Part shown: positions 53,966-64,000 of the stretch, piece after piece
Numbering within the stretch: position 1 is the stretch's first letter
Layout: each line of letters starts with the position of its first letter
Assembly: GCF_002890915.1 (NCBI RefSeq)
Contig: NZ_POUT01000001.1
Coordinates: forward strand, 124,001 to 188,000
Source: Stutzerimonas stutzeri
GTDB lineage: Bacteria > Pseudomonadota > Gammaproteobacteria > Pseudomonadales > Pseudomonadaceae
Length of the DNA stretch: 64,000 nt
Reading direction: 5' to 3'
Program-made: the position numbers and the translations under genes
The notes under the pieces: generated by a model
The model's database searches: none
Told to the model about the DNA's origin: nothing
What the model saw: the letters and a program-made list of their open reading frames with translations, nothing else

Positions 53966-56074
53966 TTGCCAGCCATAGACGCTCTTGCGGATCGCCTGTC
54001 GACCTACCTCGGCCCCGACCAGGTCAACCTGGTCCGCCGTGCCTATTTCTACGCCGAGCAGGCCCATGACGGCCAGCGCCGGCGCAGCGGCGAAGCCTAC
54101 GTCACCCACCCCCTGGCAGTCGCCAACATCCTCGCCGACATGCACATGGACCATCAGAGCCTGATGGCCGCGATGCTGCATGACGTCATCGAGGACACCG
54201 GCATTCCCAAGGACGCACTGATCGCGCAGTTCGGCGAAACCGTTGCCGAGCTGGTCGACGGGGTCAGCAAGCTGACCCAGATGAACTTCGAGACCAAGGC
54301 CGAGGCCCAGGCCGAGAACTTCCAGAAGATGGCCATGGCCATGGCCCGCGATATCCGCGTGATCCTGGTCAAGCTCGCCGACCGCCTGCACAACATGCGC
54401 ACCCTGGAAGTACTGGCCGGCGAGAAGCGCCGGCGTATCGCCAAGGAAACCCTGGAAATCTACGCGCCCATCGCCAACCGCCTGGGCATGCACTCGATGC
54501 GCGTGGAATTCGAGGACCTGGGCTTCAAGGCGATGTATCCGATGCGCTCCGAGCGCATCCGCGCCGCGGTGCGGCGTGCGCGCGGCAACCGCAACGAGAT
54601 CGTCGAGAAGATCGAGCAGTCGCTGATCCACTGCCTCGAGCGCGAAGGCCTCGAAGGCGAGGTGATGGGCCGCGAGAAACACCTGTACAGCATCTACAAG
54701 AAGATGCGCGGCAAGCGCAAGGCGTTCAACGAGATCATGGACGTCTATGCCTTCCGCATCGTGGTGGACAAGGCCGACACCTGCTATCGCGTGCTCGGCG
54801 CCGTGCACAGCCTGTACAAGCCGCTGCCGGGCCGCTTCAAGGACTACATCGCGATTCCCAAGGCCAACGGCTACCAGTCGCTGCACACCACGCTGTTCGG
54901 CATGCACGGCGTGCCCATCGAAATCCAGATCCGCACCCGCGAAATGGAAGAGATGGCCAACAACGGTATCGCCGCGCACTGGCTGTACAAGTCCGAAGAA
55001 GACGAGGTGCCCAAGGGCACCCACGCTCGCGCACGCCAGTGGGTCAAGGGCGTGCTGGAACTGCAGCAACGCGCCGGCAATTCGCTGGAATTCATCGAGA
55101 GCGTCAAGATCGACCTGTTCCCCGACGAGGTCTACGTCTTCACTCCCAAGGGCCGCATCATGGAGATGCCCAAGGGCTCGACCGCCGTCGATTTCGCCTA
55201 CGCGGTGCACACCGACGTCGGCAATACCTGCATCGCCTGTCGCGTCAACCGCCGCCTGGCGCCGCTGTCGCAGCCGCTGGAAAGCGGCTCGACGGTGGAG
55301 ATCGTCACCGCGCCGGGCGCCCGGCCGAACCCGGCCTGGCTCAACTTCGTCGTCACCGGCAAGGCACGCACGCACATCCGCCACGCGCTCAAGCTGCAGC
55401 GCCGCTCGGAGTCGATCAACCTCGGCGAGCGCCTGCTGAGCAAGGCGCTCAGCGGCTTCGAGACCAGCCTCGAGAAGATCGACCCCGAACGTATCCGCCA
55501 GGTCCTCACCGAATACCACATGGAATACGTCGAGGACCTGCTGGAGGACATCGGCCTGGGCAACCGCATGGCCTACGTCATCGCCCGCCGCCTGGTCTCG
55601 CGTGATGGCGAGCAGGCGCCGGCGCTCGAAGGCCCGCTGGCGATCCGCGGCACCGAGGGGCTGGTGCTCAACTACGCCAAGTGCTGCACGCCGATTCCCG
55701 GCGACCCGATCGTCGGCCATCTGTCCGCCGGCAAGGGCATGGTGGTGCACCTGGAAAGCTGCCGGAACATCAGCGAGATCCGCCACAACCCGGACAAGTG
55801 CATCCAGCTGTCCTGGTCCAAGGATGTCACCGGCGAGTTCAACGTCGAACTGCGCGTCGAGCTGGAACACCAGCGCGGCCTGATCGCCCTGCTCGCCGGC
55901 AGCGTCAACGCCGCCGACGGCAACATCGAGAAGATCGGCATGGACGAGCGCGACGGGCGCATCAGCGTAGTCCAGCTGGTGGTCAGCGTGCACGACCGCG
56001 TGCATCTGGCGCGGGTGATCAAGAAGCTGCGGGCGATCAAGGGCGTGACGCGGATCACCCGGGTCAAGGCGTAA
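53966..56074 (+). CDS. spoT: Bifunctional (p)ppGpp synthase/hydrolase SpoT
   Basis: A 702-residue stringent-response enzyme. The hydrolase HD domain is near the N-terminus (His48, His72-Asp73 in LHDVIED). The synthetase domain is about 240-350 (RIVVDKADTCYRVLGAVHS, GRFKDYIAIPKANGYQSLHTT), the TGS domain about 385-450 (VYVFTPKGRIMEMPKGSTAVDFAYAVH) and a C-terminal ACT domain ends it. Translation starts at TTG with a good AAGGAG site. In most pseudomonads ridA follows directly; here the type VI island intervenes. Confidence 0.95.
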   Translation: MPAIDALADRLSTYLGPDQVNLVRRAYFYAEQAHDGQRRRSGEAYVTHPLAVANILADMHMDHQSLMAAMLHDVIEDTGIPKDALIAQFGETVAELVDGVSKLTQMNFETKAEAQAENFQKMAMAMARDIRVILVKLADRLHNMRTLEVLAGEKRRRIAKETLEIYAPIANRLGMHSMRVEFEDLGFKAMYPMRSERIRAAVRRARGNRNEIVEKIEQSLIHCLEREGLEGEVMGREKHLYSIYKKMRGKRKAFNEIMDVYAFRIVVDKADTCYRVLGAVHSLYKPLPGRFKDYIAIPKANGYQSLHTTLFGMHGVPIEIQIRTREMEEMANNGIAAHWLYKSEEDEVPKGTHARARQWVKGVLELQQRAGNSLEFIESVKIDLFPDEVYVFTPKGRIMEMPKGSTAVDFAYAVHTDVGNTCIACRVNRRLAPLSQPLESGSTVEIVTAPGARPNPAWLNFVVTGKARTHIRHALKLQRRSESINLGERLLSKALSGFETSLEKIDPERIRQVLTEYHMEYVEDLLEDIGLGNRMAYVIARRLVSRDGEQAPALEGPLAIRGTEGLVLNYAKCCTPIPGDPIVGHLSAGKGMVVHLESCRNISEIRHNPDKCIQLSWSKDVTGEFNVELRVELEHQRGLIALLAGSVNAADGNIEKIGMDERDGRISVVQLVVSVHDRVHLARVIKKLRAIKGVTRITRVKA

Positions 56075-56094
56075 CCGCGGCTGCAACCTGCAAG

Positions 56095-56131
56095 AAAAGC
56101 CCCGCCGGTGAAGACCGTGCGGGGCTTTTTT
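56095..56131 (+). terminator. Rho-independent terminator of spoT
   Basis: AAAAGCCCCGC and GCGGGGCTTTTTT form an 11-pair stem around a 13-base loop, then a T run, 20 bases past spoT. It insulates the type VI island from the rpoZ-spoT operon. Confidence 0.9.
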
Positions 56132-56267
56132 ACACTCCGCTATCGTGCAAGTTCTGGCGCAACCGGCGCCCAGCCGCGAACCAGCCCATAAAAAACCAAA
56201 CGCCATTTGCACTCACCACTGCCCATGCGGCAAGGTACCGGCTCGCATACCGATAGGGAGATTGGTC

Positions 56268-58187
56268 ATGTCCGGCAAACCCGCCGCCCGCCTGGGCGAC
56301 CCCACCGCCTGCCCCAAGACCGGGCATGGGACCAACCCCATCGCCAGCGGCTCGCCCGATGTCTTCTTCGACGGCCTGCCCGCCGCCCGCGCGGGCGACA
56401 CCACCGGCTGCGGCAGCGCCCTTTCGGGCAACCTCATCCCCAACGTGCTGATCAATGGAAAACCAGCCGCCACCCTGGGCAGCCTCGGCGACCACGGCAG
56501 CGTGGTGATCGGCGGCTCGGGCACCGTCATCATCGGCACCTCGCACACCCCGGCGCCCTTCGTGCCGCCCGAGCCGCTGAATGTCGCCAGCGCCGCGGGT
56601 GCCATGCCGGCCAGCCCCGCCTTGCCCCAACGGCCGGCCACCCCCATGGCCCGCGCCTGGCGGGAGGAACCCGGCGACCTCGCCACGCTGGGGCTGGAAG
56701 AAGAGGACGAAGAGGAAGAACTGGACGAGCAGCCGCAGCAGCAGGTGCGCCAGGCCGTCACCCTGCGCATCGGCGTGTTCTTCGACGGCACCGGCAACAA
56801 TGCCACCAACAGCGCCATCGGCGCCCAGTGCCGCGCACCGGCACTCGGCCTCGGCGAGCAGGAAGCACTGGCCATGGTCCAGCGCTGCGAAGCCCATCAT
56901 CTCGCCCCGGACAGCAGCTATGCCAACGATGTAAGCAATATCTGGCGGTTGTATGACCTTTACCGGGATGATTCAGGCCAGGCATTAACCCCGGACAAGA
57001 AGAACGCCAATCTACGTGTTTACGTCACCGGTATCGGTACAACCACCGGCCAGCCGGACACCCGCTTTCCTGGCCAGGCCTTCGGTCGCGGCGCGACGGG
57101 CTTGCTGGCCAAGATCGACGAAGGCCTGGCCTTGCTGGAAAAAGCGCTGGTTAGCTTCAAGGACGAAAACCCCGAAAGCGCACTGGCCCGGCTGGAACTG
57201 GATATCTTCGGCTTCAGCCGCGGCGCGGCGGCGGCCCGGCATTTCGCCAACCAGATGCTCCTGCGCGAACAGGGACCATTGGGCAAGTTGCACCGTAGGC
57301 GCAGGCTCGGCCTGGCACCCGGCTTCGACTGGCGGGACGCCGTCGTCATCAACTTCATCGGCCTGTTCGATACCGTGGCCGCCCTCGGCGGCTGGGACGA
57401 CTGGGGCGATCCCAGCGATGACGTCAACGGCGGTATCGACCTCCATCTGGCGCCCGAGGCGGCCCGCCGGGTGGTGCATCTGGTCGCCCGCGACGAATAC
57501 CGGCGCAATTTCGCCCTCAACCAGGTTGCCCCGCCGCACCGGGAAATCGTCCTGCCCGGCGCCCATTCGGACCTGGGCGGCGGCTATCCGCCGCTGGACA
57601 GCGAGCGGCTCTACCCGATACGCCCGCGCAGTAACTGGGTCAGCCGGGCGACCAGCCCATTCAGCACCCTGGCCTACCAGCAGGCGCAACGCGACACCGA
57701 ATATGCCCGCCAGGCCGACCTGCTCGATCCGCATGACCGTACCGCGCGGCTGGAAACGGACGTCTGGGAACACTTCACACCCTTCAGCGGCGGGCGTAGT
57801 GACCAGATGAAATACGTACTGGCGGCCCCCTATCTGGAGCGCCGGGTCTATGGGCACCTTTCGCGGGTGTATCTGCGGGTCATGCATGCGCTGGCGGTGG
57901 AGGCAGGCGTTCCCTTCAATCGCATCCAGGAAAAAGACCCGGCTCTAGCGCTTCCGGAAGAGCTCATGCCCATCAGCGACAAGCTGCTGGCCTGGGCCAG
58001 AAGCGGCAGCGGTGCGCTGGATATGGAAGAGGAACGCCTGCTGAGCCAGCGCTACGTCCACCTGTCGGCCAACTGGAATGCCGCCGCCGGACGCGGCGGC
58101 AGCCTGCTCGATGTGGTCTTCGTCAATGCCCCGGCCGAGCGCGGACGGATACGCCATGCCGACAGGCCGCGGGAGAAAAAGCGATGA
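56268..58187 (+). CDS. PAAR-DUF2235 type VI secretion effector (Tle1-type phospholipase)
   Basis: A 639-residue fusion. Residues 1-92 are a PAAR domain (PAARLGD, PAARAGD, PAATLGS repeats) that caps the type VI spike. An acidic linker (about 143-155) joins it to a DUF2235 alpha/beta hydrolase (about 165-630), beginning GVFFDGTGNN. The candidate triad is Ser317 in GFSRG, Asp368 in LFDTV and His433 in GAHSD. DUF2235 proteins include Tle1 phospholipases injected into rivals, which attack their membranes; the toxin role here is inferred from the fusion. A GGGAG site fixes the ATG at 56268. It overlaps the next gene by 4 bases (ATGA). Confidence 0.87.
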   Translation: MSGKPAARLGDPTACPKTGHGTNPIASGSPDVFFDGLPAARAGDTTGCGSALSGNLIPNVLINGKPAATLGSLGDHGSVVIGGSGTVIIGTSHTPAPFVPPEPLNVASAAGAMPASPALPQRPATPMARAWREEPGDLATLGLEEEDEEEELDEQPQQQVRQAVTLRIGVFFDGTGNNATNSAIGAQCRAPALGLGEQEALAMVQRCEAHHLAPDSSYANDVSNIWRLYDLYRDDSGQALTPDKKNANLRVYVTGIGTTTGQPDTRFPGQAFGRGATGLLAKIDEGLALLEKALVSFKDENPESALARLELDIFGFSRGAAAARHFANQMLLREQGPLGKLHRRRRLGLAPGFDWRDAVVINFIGLFDTVAALGGWDDWGDPSDDVNGGIDLHLAPEAARRVVHLVARDEYRRNFALNQVAPPHREIVLPGAHSDLGGGYPPLDSERLYPIRPRSNWVSRATSPFSTLAYQQAQRDTEYARQADLLDPHDRTARLETDVWEHFTPFSGGRSDQMKYVLAAPYLERRVYGHLSRVYLRVMHALAVEAGVPFNRIQEKDPALALPEELMPISDKLLAWARSGSGALDMEEERLLSQRYVHLSANWNAAAGRGGSLLDVVFVNAPAERGRIRHADRPREKKR

Positions 58188-58816
58188 GAGCACCGCTGCT
58201 TGTCCTGTTCCTCCTGCTGCTCGGCGGTTGCGCCGAGAGAAACCCCGGCAGCCTGCCTTACAAATACTGGCGCCTGGGCTTCCTGGCCCCGGACTATATG
58301 GAAGCCTGGGTGGAAACCGCCGATGTGGAAGATATCCGCGGACATAGGTTCTTCCATGTGGGCAGCGGCATAGTTGCCGTTCGTACCCCTGCTGAAGGCC
58401 AAGGAAATGCGGCCGGATGGGGCGAACGCTTCGGCTGGGGCGCAGGCCGCCACGTCAACGGCGCCGACCTGCCCCGGCGCATCTACGTGCGCTGGCAATC
58501 CCTCGCCGAGCCCCAGACCTACCGGGTCATCCTCGATATCCCCGAACGCGCGCGACAGTTGATGAGCGAGCGGCTCGACCCGCCCTGCCCCGCCAGCGAA
58601 TACCGTGAAGCCCTCGCCTTGGGTCTCGCCCCTGGCGGCGTGGTCAGGGGCTGGGTCATGAGCACCTGCGGCGGGCCCATCGAAGTCCTGCGCGCCCAAG
58701 CGGAAATCGAGCCCAAGGGGCCTTATGGCGGGCAATCCGATGGCGAGTATTACTTCCTCTCGGAAACCTCCAGAGCCTATATCGAACAGCACGGTATTCC
58801 CTACGGATCATGGTGA
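58184..58816 (+). CDS. Putative immunity lipoprotein, copy 1 (DUF2931-like)
   Basis: A 210-residue lipoprotein with a lipobox near LLLLGGC (Cys about 16). The mature part begins LPYKYWRLGFLAPDYMEAWVETAD, resembling DUF2931 proteins often found beside type VI lipases. A lipoprotein in the periplasm would guard against a phospholipase delivered there, so it is the probable immunity protein of the upstream effector. It starts inside the effector stop (ATGA). About 94 percent of the mature residues match copy 2, with most differences in one patch (GGQSDGEYYF here). Confidence 0.8.
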   Translation: MRAPLLVLFLLLLGGCAERNPGSLPYKYWRLGFLAPDYMEAWVETADVEDIRGHRFFHVGSGIVAVRTPAEGQGNAAGWGERFGWGAGRHVNGADLPRRIYVRWQSLAEPQTYRVILDIPERARQLMSERLDPPCPASEYREALALGLAPGGVVRGWVMSTCGGPIEVLRAQAEIEPKGPYGGQSDGEYYFLSETSRAYIEQHGIPYGSW

Positions 58817-59450
58817 TCATGACCGCACGCAACCTATCGCTCATCCTGGCCTCACTGCTGCTCGGCGGCTGCGCCGAGAGAAACCCCGGCAGCCTGCCTT
58901 ACAAATACTGGCGCCTAGGCTTCCTGGCCCCGGACTATATGGAAGCCTGGGTGGAAACCGCCGATGTGGAAGATATCCGCGGACATAGGTTCTTCCATGT
59001 GGGCAGCGGCATAGTTGCCGTTCGTACCCCTGCTGAAGGCCAAGGAAATGCGGCCGGATGGGGCGAACGCTTCGGCTGGGGCGCAGGCCGCCACGCCAAC
59101 GGCGCCGACCTGCCCCGGCGCATCTACGTGCGCTGGCAATCCCTCGCCGAGCCCCAGACCTACCGGGTCATCCTCGATATCCCCGAACGCGCGCGACAGT
59201 TGATGAGCGAGCGGCTCGACCCGCCCTGCCCCGCCAGCGAATACCGTGAAGCCCTCGCCTTGGGCCTCGCCCCTGGCGGCGTGATCAGGGGCTGGGTCAT
59301 GAGCACTTGCGGCGGGCCCATCGAAGTCCTGCGCGCCCAGGCGGAAATCGAGCCCAAGGGACCGTATGAAGGAACCTCCCAGGGAGGACACCGGCCCCTC
59401 TCGGAAACCTCCAGAGCCTATATCGAACAGCACGGCATTCCCTACGGCTC
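58226..59450. repeat. 641-base tandem duplication
   Basis: The stretch from about 58226 to 58720 reappears about 641 bases later with only a handful of changes. After a divergent patch (about 58721-58770 and its counterpart) identity resumes to the stop. The sharp boundaries suggest recent duplication with local change, or gene conversion. Confidence 0.85.
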
Positions 59451-59457
59451 TTGGTGA
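58810..59457 (+). CDS. Putative immunity lipoprotein, copy 2 (DUF2931-like)
   Basis: A 215-residue paralog of the preceding lipoprotein, shifted by exactly 641 bases. The signal peptide is different (ARNLSLILASLLLGGC), but the rest is almost identical except for two single changes and the patch EGTSQGGHRP. It begins inside the last codons of copy 1 (ATG at 58810, or 58819 as alternative). A second immunity gene may widen protection to variant effectors, or be a fresh duplicate. Confidence 0.8.
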   Translation: MVIMTARNLSLILASLLLGGCAERNPGSLPYKYWRLGFLAPDYMEAWVETADVEDIRGHRFFHVGSGIVAVRTPAEGQGNAAGWGERFGWGAGRHANGADLPRRIYVRWQSLAEPQTYRVILDIPERARQLMSERLDPPCPASEYREALALGLAPGGVIRGWVMSTCGGPIEVLRAQAEIEPKGPYEGTSQGGHRPLSETSRAYIEQHGIPYGSW

Positions 59458-59583
59458 GCAGGCAGTTGCAAGCCGCAGCCGCTGCTTCCGTGCAAGACCG
59501 GGTTAGAATCCTTCCCTCGGCTTTTCGCTCTTCACTTGAAGCTTGCCACTCGAGGCTTGCCGCTATCCCAGAAGGAGATTCCC

Positions 59584-59964
59584 ATGTCCCGCACCGTGAT
59601 CAACACCGACAAGGCCCCCGCCGCCATCGGCACCTATTCCCAGGCCATCCGGGCCGGCAATACCGTCTACATGTCCGGACAGATCCCCCTGGACCCCAGG
59701 ACCATGGAGCTGGTGGAAGGCTTCGAGGCGCAAGCCGTGCAGGTCTTCGAGAACCTCAAGGCGGTGGCCGAAGCGGCCGGCGGCTCGCTGAAGGACATCG
59801 TCAAGCTCAACATCTTCCTCACCGACCTGGGCAATTTCGCCACCGTCAACGAGGTGATGAGCCGCTACTTCCAGTTGCCGTTCCCGGCCCGCGCGGCCAT
59901 CGGCATCGCCGCCCTGCCCAAGGGTGCGCAGGTAGAAATGGACGCGGTCATGGTGATCGACTGA
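59584..59964 (+). CDS. ridA: RidA enamine/imine deaminase
   Basis: A 126-residue RidA. Typical pieces: [24 protein letters not shown], the catalytic-site Arg in [23 protein letters not shown]. It destroys 2-aminoacrylate and other reactive intermediates. In pseudomonads it follows spoT; here 3.5 kb lies between. A good AGAAGGAG ribosome site precedes the ATG. It differs from the RidA homolog of the dad locus. Confidence 0.93.
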   Translation: MSRTVINTDKAPAAIGTYSQAIRAGNTVYMSGQIPLDPRTMELVEGFEAQAVQVFENLKAVAEAAGGSLKDIVKLNIFLTDLGNFATVNEVMSRYFQLPFPARAAIGIAALPKGAQVEMDAVMVID

Positions 59965-60012
59965 GCGTCCCCGCCGCCGGCGCGGTGGGCTCGCCGCGCC
60001 GGTAACACGGCC

Positions 60013-60597
60013 TCAACGCACTAGGACCTCGACCCGCCGGTTGCGCGGCTCGGCGGTTGCATCCGGCGTCGCCACCAGCAGGTTGCGCTCGCCGTGGGAC
60101 TCCACCCGCAGTTCCATCGCCTCCAGCCCTCTTTTCCTCAGCAGTTCGGCTACGCCTTGTGCGCGCCGCAAGCCGACCTGTTCGTTGGCTGCACGCTGGC
60201 CGAGGGTATCGGTATGGCCGATCACCGTGACCACCGGATAGTCGCGCCGGCGCGCCGCCAGCAGTATGCGCTCCAGCGTCTGCTCGGCGGCGCTGCCCAG
60301 CCCGCCAGTGGCCTCGATCGGCAGCACGAAGCGCTCCGGCAATGCCGGCTGCGCCGCCAGCGCTGCAGCGAAATCCGCCTTGCGGCGCAGCTCATTGACC
60401 GCAAATGGCCGCTCCGCGCCACCGATGGCCATTCCCTGCCCAGGCGTTTCGAGCAGGCGCTGCCCGGCCTCGCCCAGCGCCACGCCGCCCTGCCCGCCCG
60501 GATCGTCCGCCAGCGCCACGTAGGATTGCCGCGCACAGCCGCTCAGTGCCGCACTGGCCAGCAGCGCCATACCCATCATTCGCAAGAACCGTTTCAC
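60013..60597 (-). CDS. OmpA-domain lipoprotein
   Basis: A 194-residue outer-membrane-type lipoprotein. The lipobox cysteine is in ALSGCARQ (about residue 21). The C-terminal OmpA/Pal domain (about 90-194) has VIGHTDTLGQRAANEQVGLRRAQ and NRRVEVLVR, so peptidoglycan binding is likely. It overlaps the FecR-like gene by 4 bases, upstream of it on the same strand. Confidence 0.85.
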   Translation of the reverse strand: MKRFLRMMGMALLASAALSGCARQSYVALADDPGGQGGVALGEAGQRLLETPGQGMAIGGAERPFAVNELRRKADFAAALAAQPALPERFVLPIEATGGLGSAAEQTLERILLAARRRDYPVVTVIGHTDTLGQRAANEQVGLRRAQGVAELLRKRGLEAMELRVESHGERNLLVATPDATAEPRNRRVEVLVR

Positions 60598-61055
60598 TCG
60601 ATCACCTTCAGCAACACGTGGCCACCACGCACCTGGACAAGGCCTTCCGGGGTATCGATGGCAATCGCCTGCGGATCGAGGCGCGCCATGTCCCCGGGAA
60701 TCAGGCTCAGCGTGCCGCGGGTGAGCGTGGCGCGCAGGTGCAGCGCATCCTGCGCCGGGGCGAAGCGATACTCCTCCAGGATCAGCTCGCTGCGCGGACC
60801 GAAGGACAACACGCTGCCGTCATTGAGGATCACCCCCAAACCGCCTTCGGCCCCGGTGCTCAGCGCCACCCCCGGCAGCACCGCCTGGCCGACCTTGGCC
60901 GCATTGGTATAGCCGCGACTGCTGACATAGGCGGCCCCCATCACCCTGGCGACATGCCCGCTGGGTTCGGGCAGATTCTCCGCCGGAGCCGGCAGCAGCC
61001 ACATCGCCGGCACGACGCTCAACGCACGCAACAGATTTTTTTTCAGATAGCTCAT
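60594..61055 (-). CDS. FecR-domain exported protein
   Basis: A 153-residue protein with a signal peptide (1-24). The FecR fold is visible in VLPGVALSTGAEGGLGVILNDGSVLSFGPRSELIL and TRGTLSLIP. No membrane anchor or sigma-factor gene accompanies it, so it is not a classical anti-sigma factor; FecR-OmpA pairs are usually of unknown, envelope-related role. It starts the two-gene unit with the OmpA lipoprotein. Confidence 0.78.
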   Translation of the reverse strand: MSYLKKNLLRALSVVPAMWLLPAPAENLPEPSGHVARVMGAAYVSSRGYTNAAKVGQAVLPGVALSTGAEGGLGVILNDGSVLSFGPRSELILEEYRFAPAQDALHLRATLTRGTLSLIPGDMARLDPQAIAIDTPEGLVQVRGGHVLLKVIE

Positions 61056-61452
61056 CGGGGCTCTCGAGTCGACATGCTCAGGGCGGATTCACCGCTAATC
61101 CACACCCGCTCACTAAGGCAGCCCAAATCGCCACAAATTCCCGCCGCTTCGTTCAATGGATAGCCGAGCATGTCGACGATCGGCGGTTCCCGGCATCCCG
61201 GGTCATTCGTCGCAAACCCGCCGGCCGTTCGTCGCACGACCATTCACAGGGGCCCGCTTGCCGTATCCTCGCCGCTGTCGGCAGTTCAATATCCGACCAG
61301 CGGTCTGGCCCATAACGCCCTCCAAATATCGCCAGCGACCGCACTCCGCCTTGGTGCGCATGCGGGCCATTTCACGCCCGTAGCCGAAAACTGTGGTCCG
61401 CCTGCGAGGCGGTTGTTTTGTCGATGCGTCGGATCTCCCGATTGGATGTGAA
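61056..61452. other. Divergent intergenic region fecR / ftsH-like
   Basis: 397 bases with no convincing gene. A 12-base inverted repeat GTCGACATGCTC (61068-61079) and GAGCATGTCGAC (61166-61177), 86 bases apart, is notable. It must contain promoters for both flanking units. No clear -35/-10 pair was identified. Confidence 0.5.
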
Positions 61453-63429
<1,977 letters not shown>

Positions 63430-63505
63430 GGCCTGCGCGCACGGCGCATGTCGCTGCGGCTCCCTTGCCGATATGCTGGGCGCCTATCGCTGACGGAGCC
63501 GGAGT

Positions 63506-64000
63506 ATGGATTCCATTCCCTTGTGGTTGCAGGCCGGCTTCTGGGGCCTGCTGGCTGGCTCGGCGCTGCTGCTGGGCGCGGCCGCGGGCTACTGGTTGCC
63601 GATCCCCCGGCGGCTGATCGCCGCCATCATGGCCTTCGGCGCCGGCGCACTGATCTCCTCGCTGGCGTTCGAACTGATGGACGAGGCCCTGCGGATCGGC
63701 GGGCTGGGTGCCAGCGCGATCGGCTTCATGGGCGGTGCCGCCCTCTACACCGCGGCCAACCGGCTGCTCGCCACGGCCGGCGCCAAGCACCGCAAGCGTT
63801 CGGGCGACCTGCAGCCCTCGGAGCGGGACGACAGCGGCAGTGGCCTGGCGATTGCCGTGGGCGCACTGCTCGACGGCATCCCGGAGTCCATCGTCATCGG
63901 CCTCGGCCTGATACACGGCGGCGGCGTGGGCCTGGCGGCGGTGGTCGCGGTGTTCCTCTCCAACCTTCCCGAAGGGTTGTCGAGCGCCGCCGGCATGAGG
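63506..64000 (+). CDS. ZIP-like metal transporter (3' end cut by window)
   Basis: The first 165 residues of an inner membrane protein. Helices alternate with a charged loop (TAGAKHRKRSGDLQPSERDD), and the pore motifs GALLDGIPESIVIGLGL and VFLSNLPEGLSSAAG are those of the ZIP zinc/iron family. GGAG lies a little before the ATG. The frame stays open to the window end. It follows the FtsH-like gene by 76 bases. Confidence 0.75.
   Translation, partial: MDSIPLWLQAGFWGLLAGSALLLGAAAGYWLPIPRRLIAAIMAFGAGALISSLAFELMDEALRIGGLGASAIGFMGGAALYTAANRLLATAGAKHRKRSGDLQPSERDDSGSGLAIAVGALLDGIPESIVIGLGLIHGGGVGLAAVVAVFLSNLPEGLSSAAGMR

Noticed and set aside
53906..56212. Long minus-strand frame across spoT
   Set aside because: Antisense to a complete SpoT with HD, synthetase and TGS domains; the product has the composition of an antisense shadow.
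56145..56267. Upstream extension of the PAAR-DUF2235 protein
   Set aside because: The extra 41 residues lack similarity to PAAR proteins, whereas ATG 56268 has GGGAG upstream and starts exactly at the PAAR fold.

Overview
The window reads as chromosomal DNA of a pseudomonad, most likely the Pseudomonas stutzeri group (Stutzerimonas). This is inferred from high GC, from a backbone gene order matching that of Pseudomonas aeruginosa (lysA-dapF-DUF484-xerC; glnK-amtB; GGDEF/EAL next to rep; xpt; cytochrome c5; pauR; ridA-dadA; lrp; radC-coaBC-dut-algC-argB; pyrE-crc-rph-yicC-gmk-rpoZ-spoT-ridA), from the tandem glnK-amtB1-amtB2 arrangement known in P. stutzeri A1501, and from Pseudomonas-type REP palindromes. 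No tRNA, rRNA, CRISPR array or transposase gene was seen.

Layout. 1-4.7 kb: lysine/peptidoglycan genes and the XerC recombinase, with a small MITE-like element and a REP pair inside the operon. 4.7-9.4 kb: sutA, yjbQ, the nitrogen-signalling operon glnK-amtB1-amtB2 (with a candidate sigma-54 promoter) and ubiK. 9.4-17 kb: yifB, a BCCT transporter, a GGDEF/EAL protein and rep. 17-26 kb is an accessory metabolic stretch between rep and xpt: a PAQR/hemolysin III protein, an IclR regulator with an MmsA-type dehydrogenase and an iron alcohol dehydrogenase behind two perfect palindromes, a GAPDH-family gene and two glycoside hydrolase 13 genes. 26-32.7 kb: xpt, a cupin, cytochrome c5, PauR, RidA-DadA, Lrp and a PauB-like oxidase; the usual dadX is missing. 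32.7-40.5 kb: a phospholipase D-like lipoprotein, a chemoreceptor with its sensor region after the signalling domain, a 3-hydroxyacyl-CoA dehydrogenase, a thioesterase and an unknown membrane protein. 40.5-56 kb: conserved housekeeping genes, including a membrane-anchored long form of AlgC.

56.1-59.5 kb is the most striking region. A PAAR-DUF2235 protein (type VI secretion phospholipase of the Tle1 kind) and two nearly identical lipoproteins lie between spoT and ridA, genes normally adjacent. The lipoproteins are probably immunity proteins. They differ almost only in their signal peptides and in one ten-residue patch. No other type VI genes are nearby, so this looks like an orphan effector-immunity island.

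The window ends with a FecR-OmpA lipoprotein pair divergent from a second FtsH-like membrane protease, and the start of a ZIP-like metal transporter. Starts were chosen from ribosome binding sites and family N-termini; functions rest on motif recognition without database searches.
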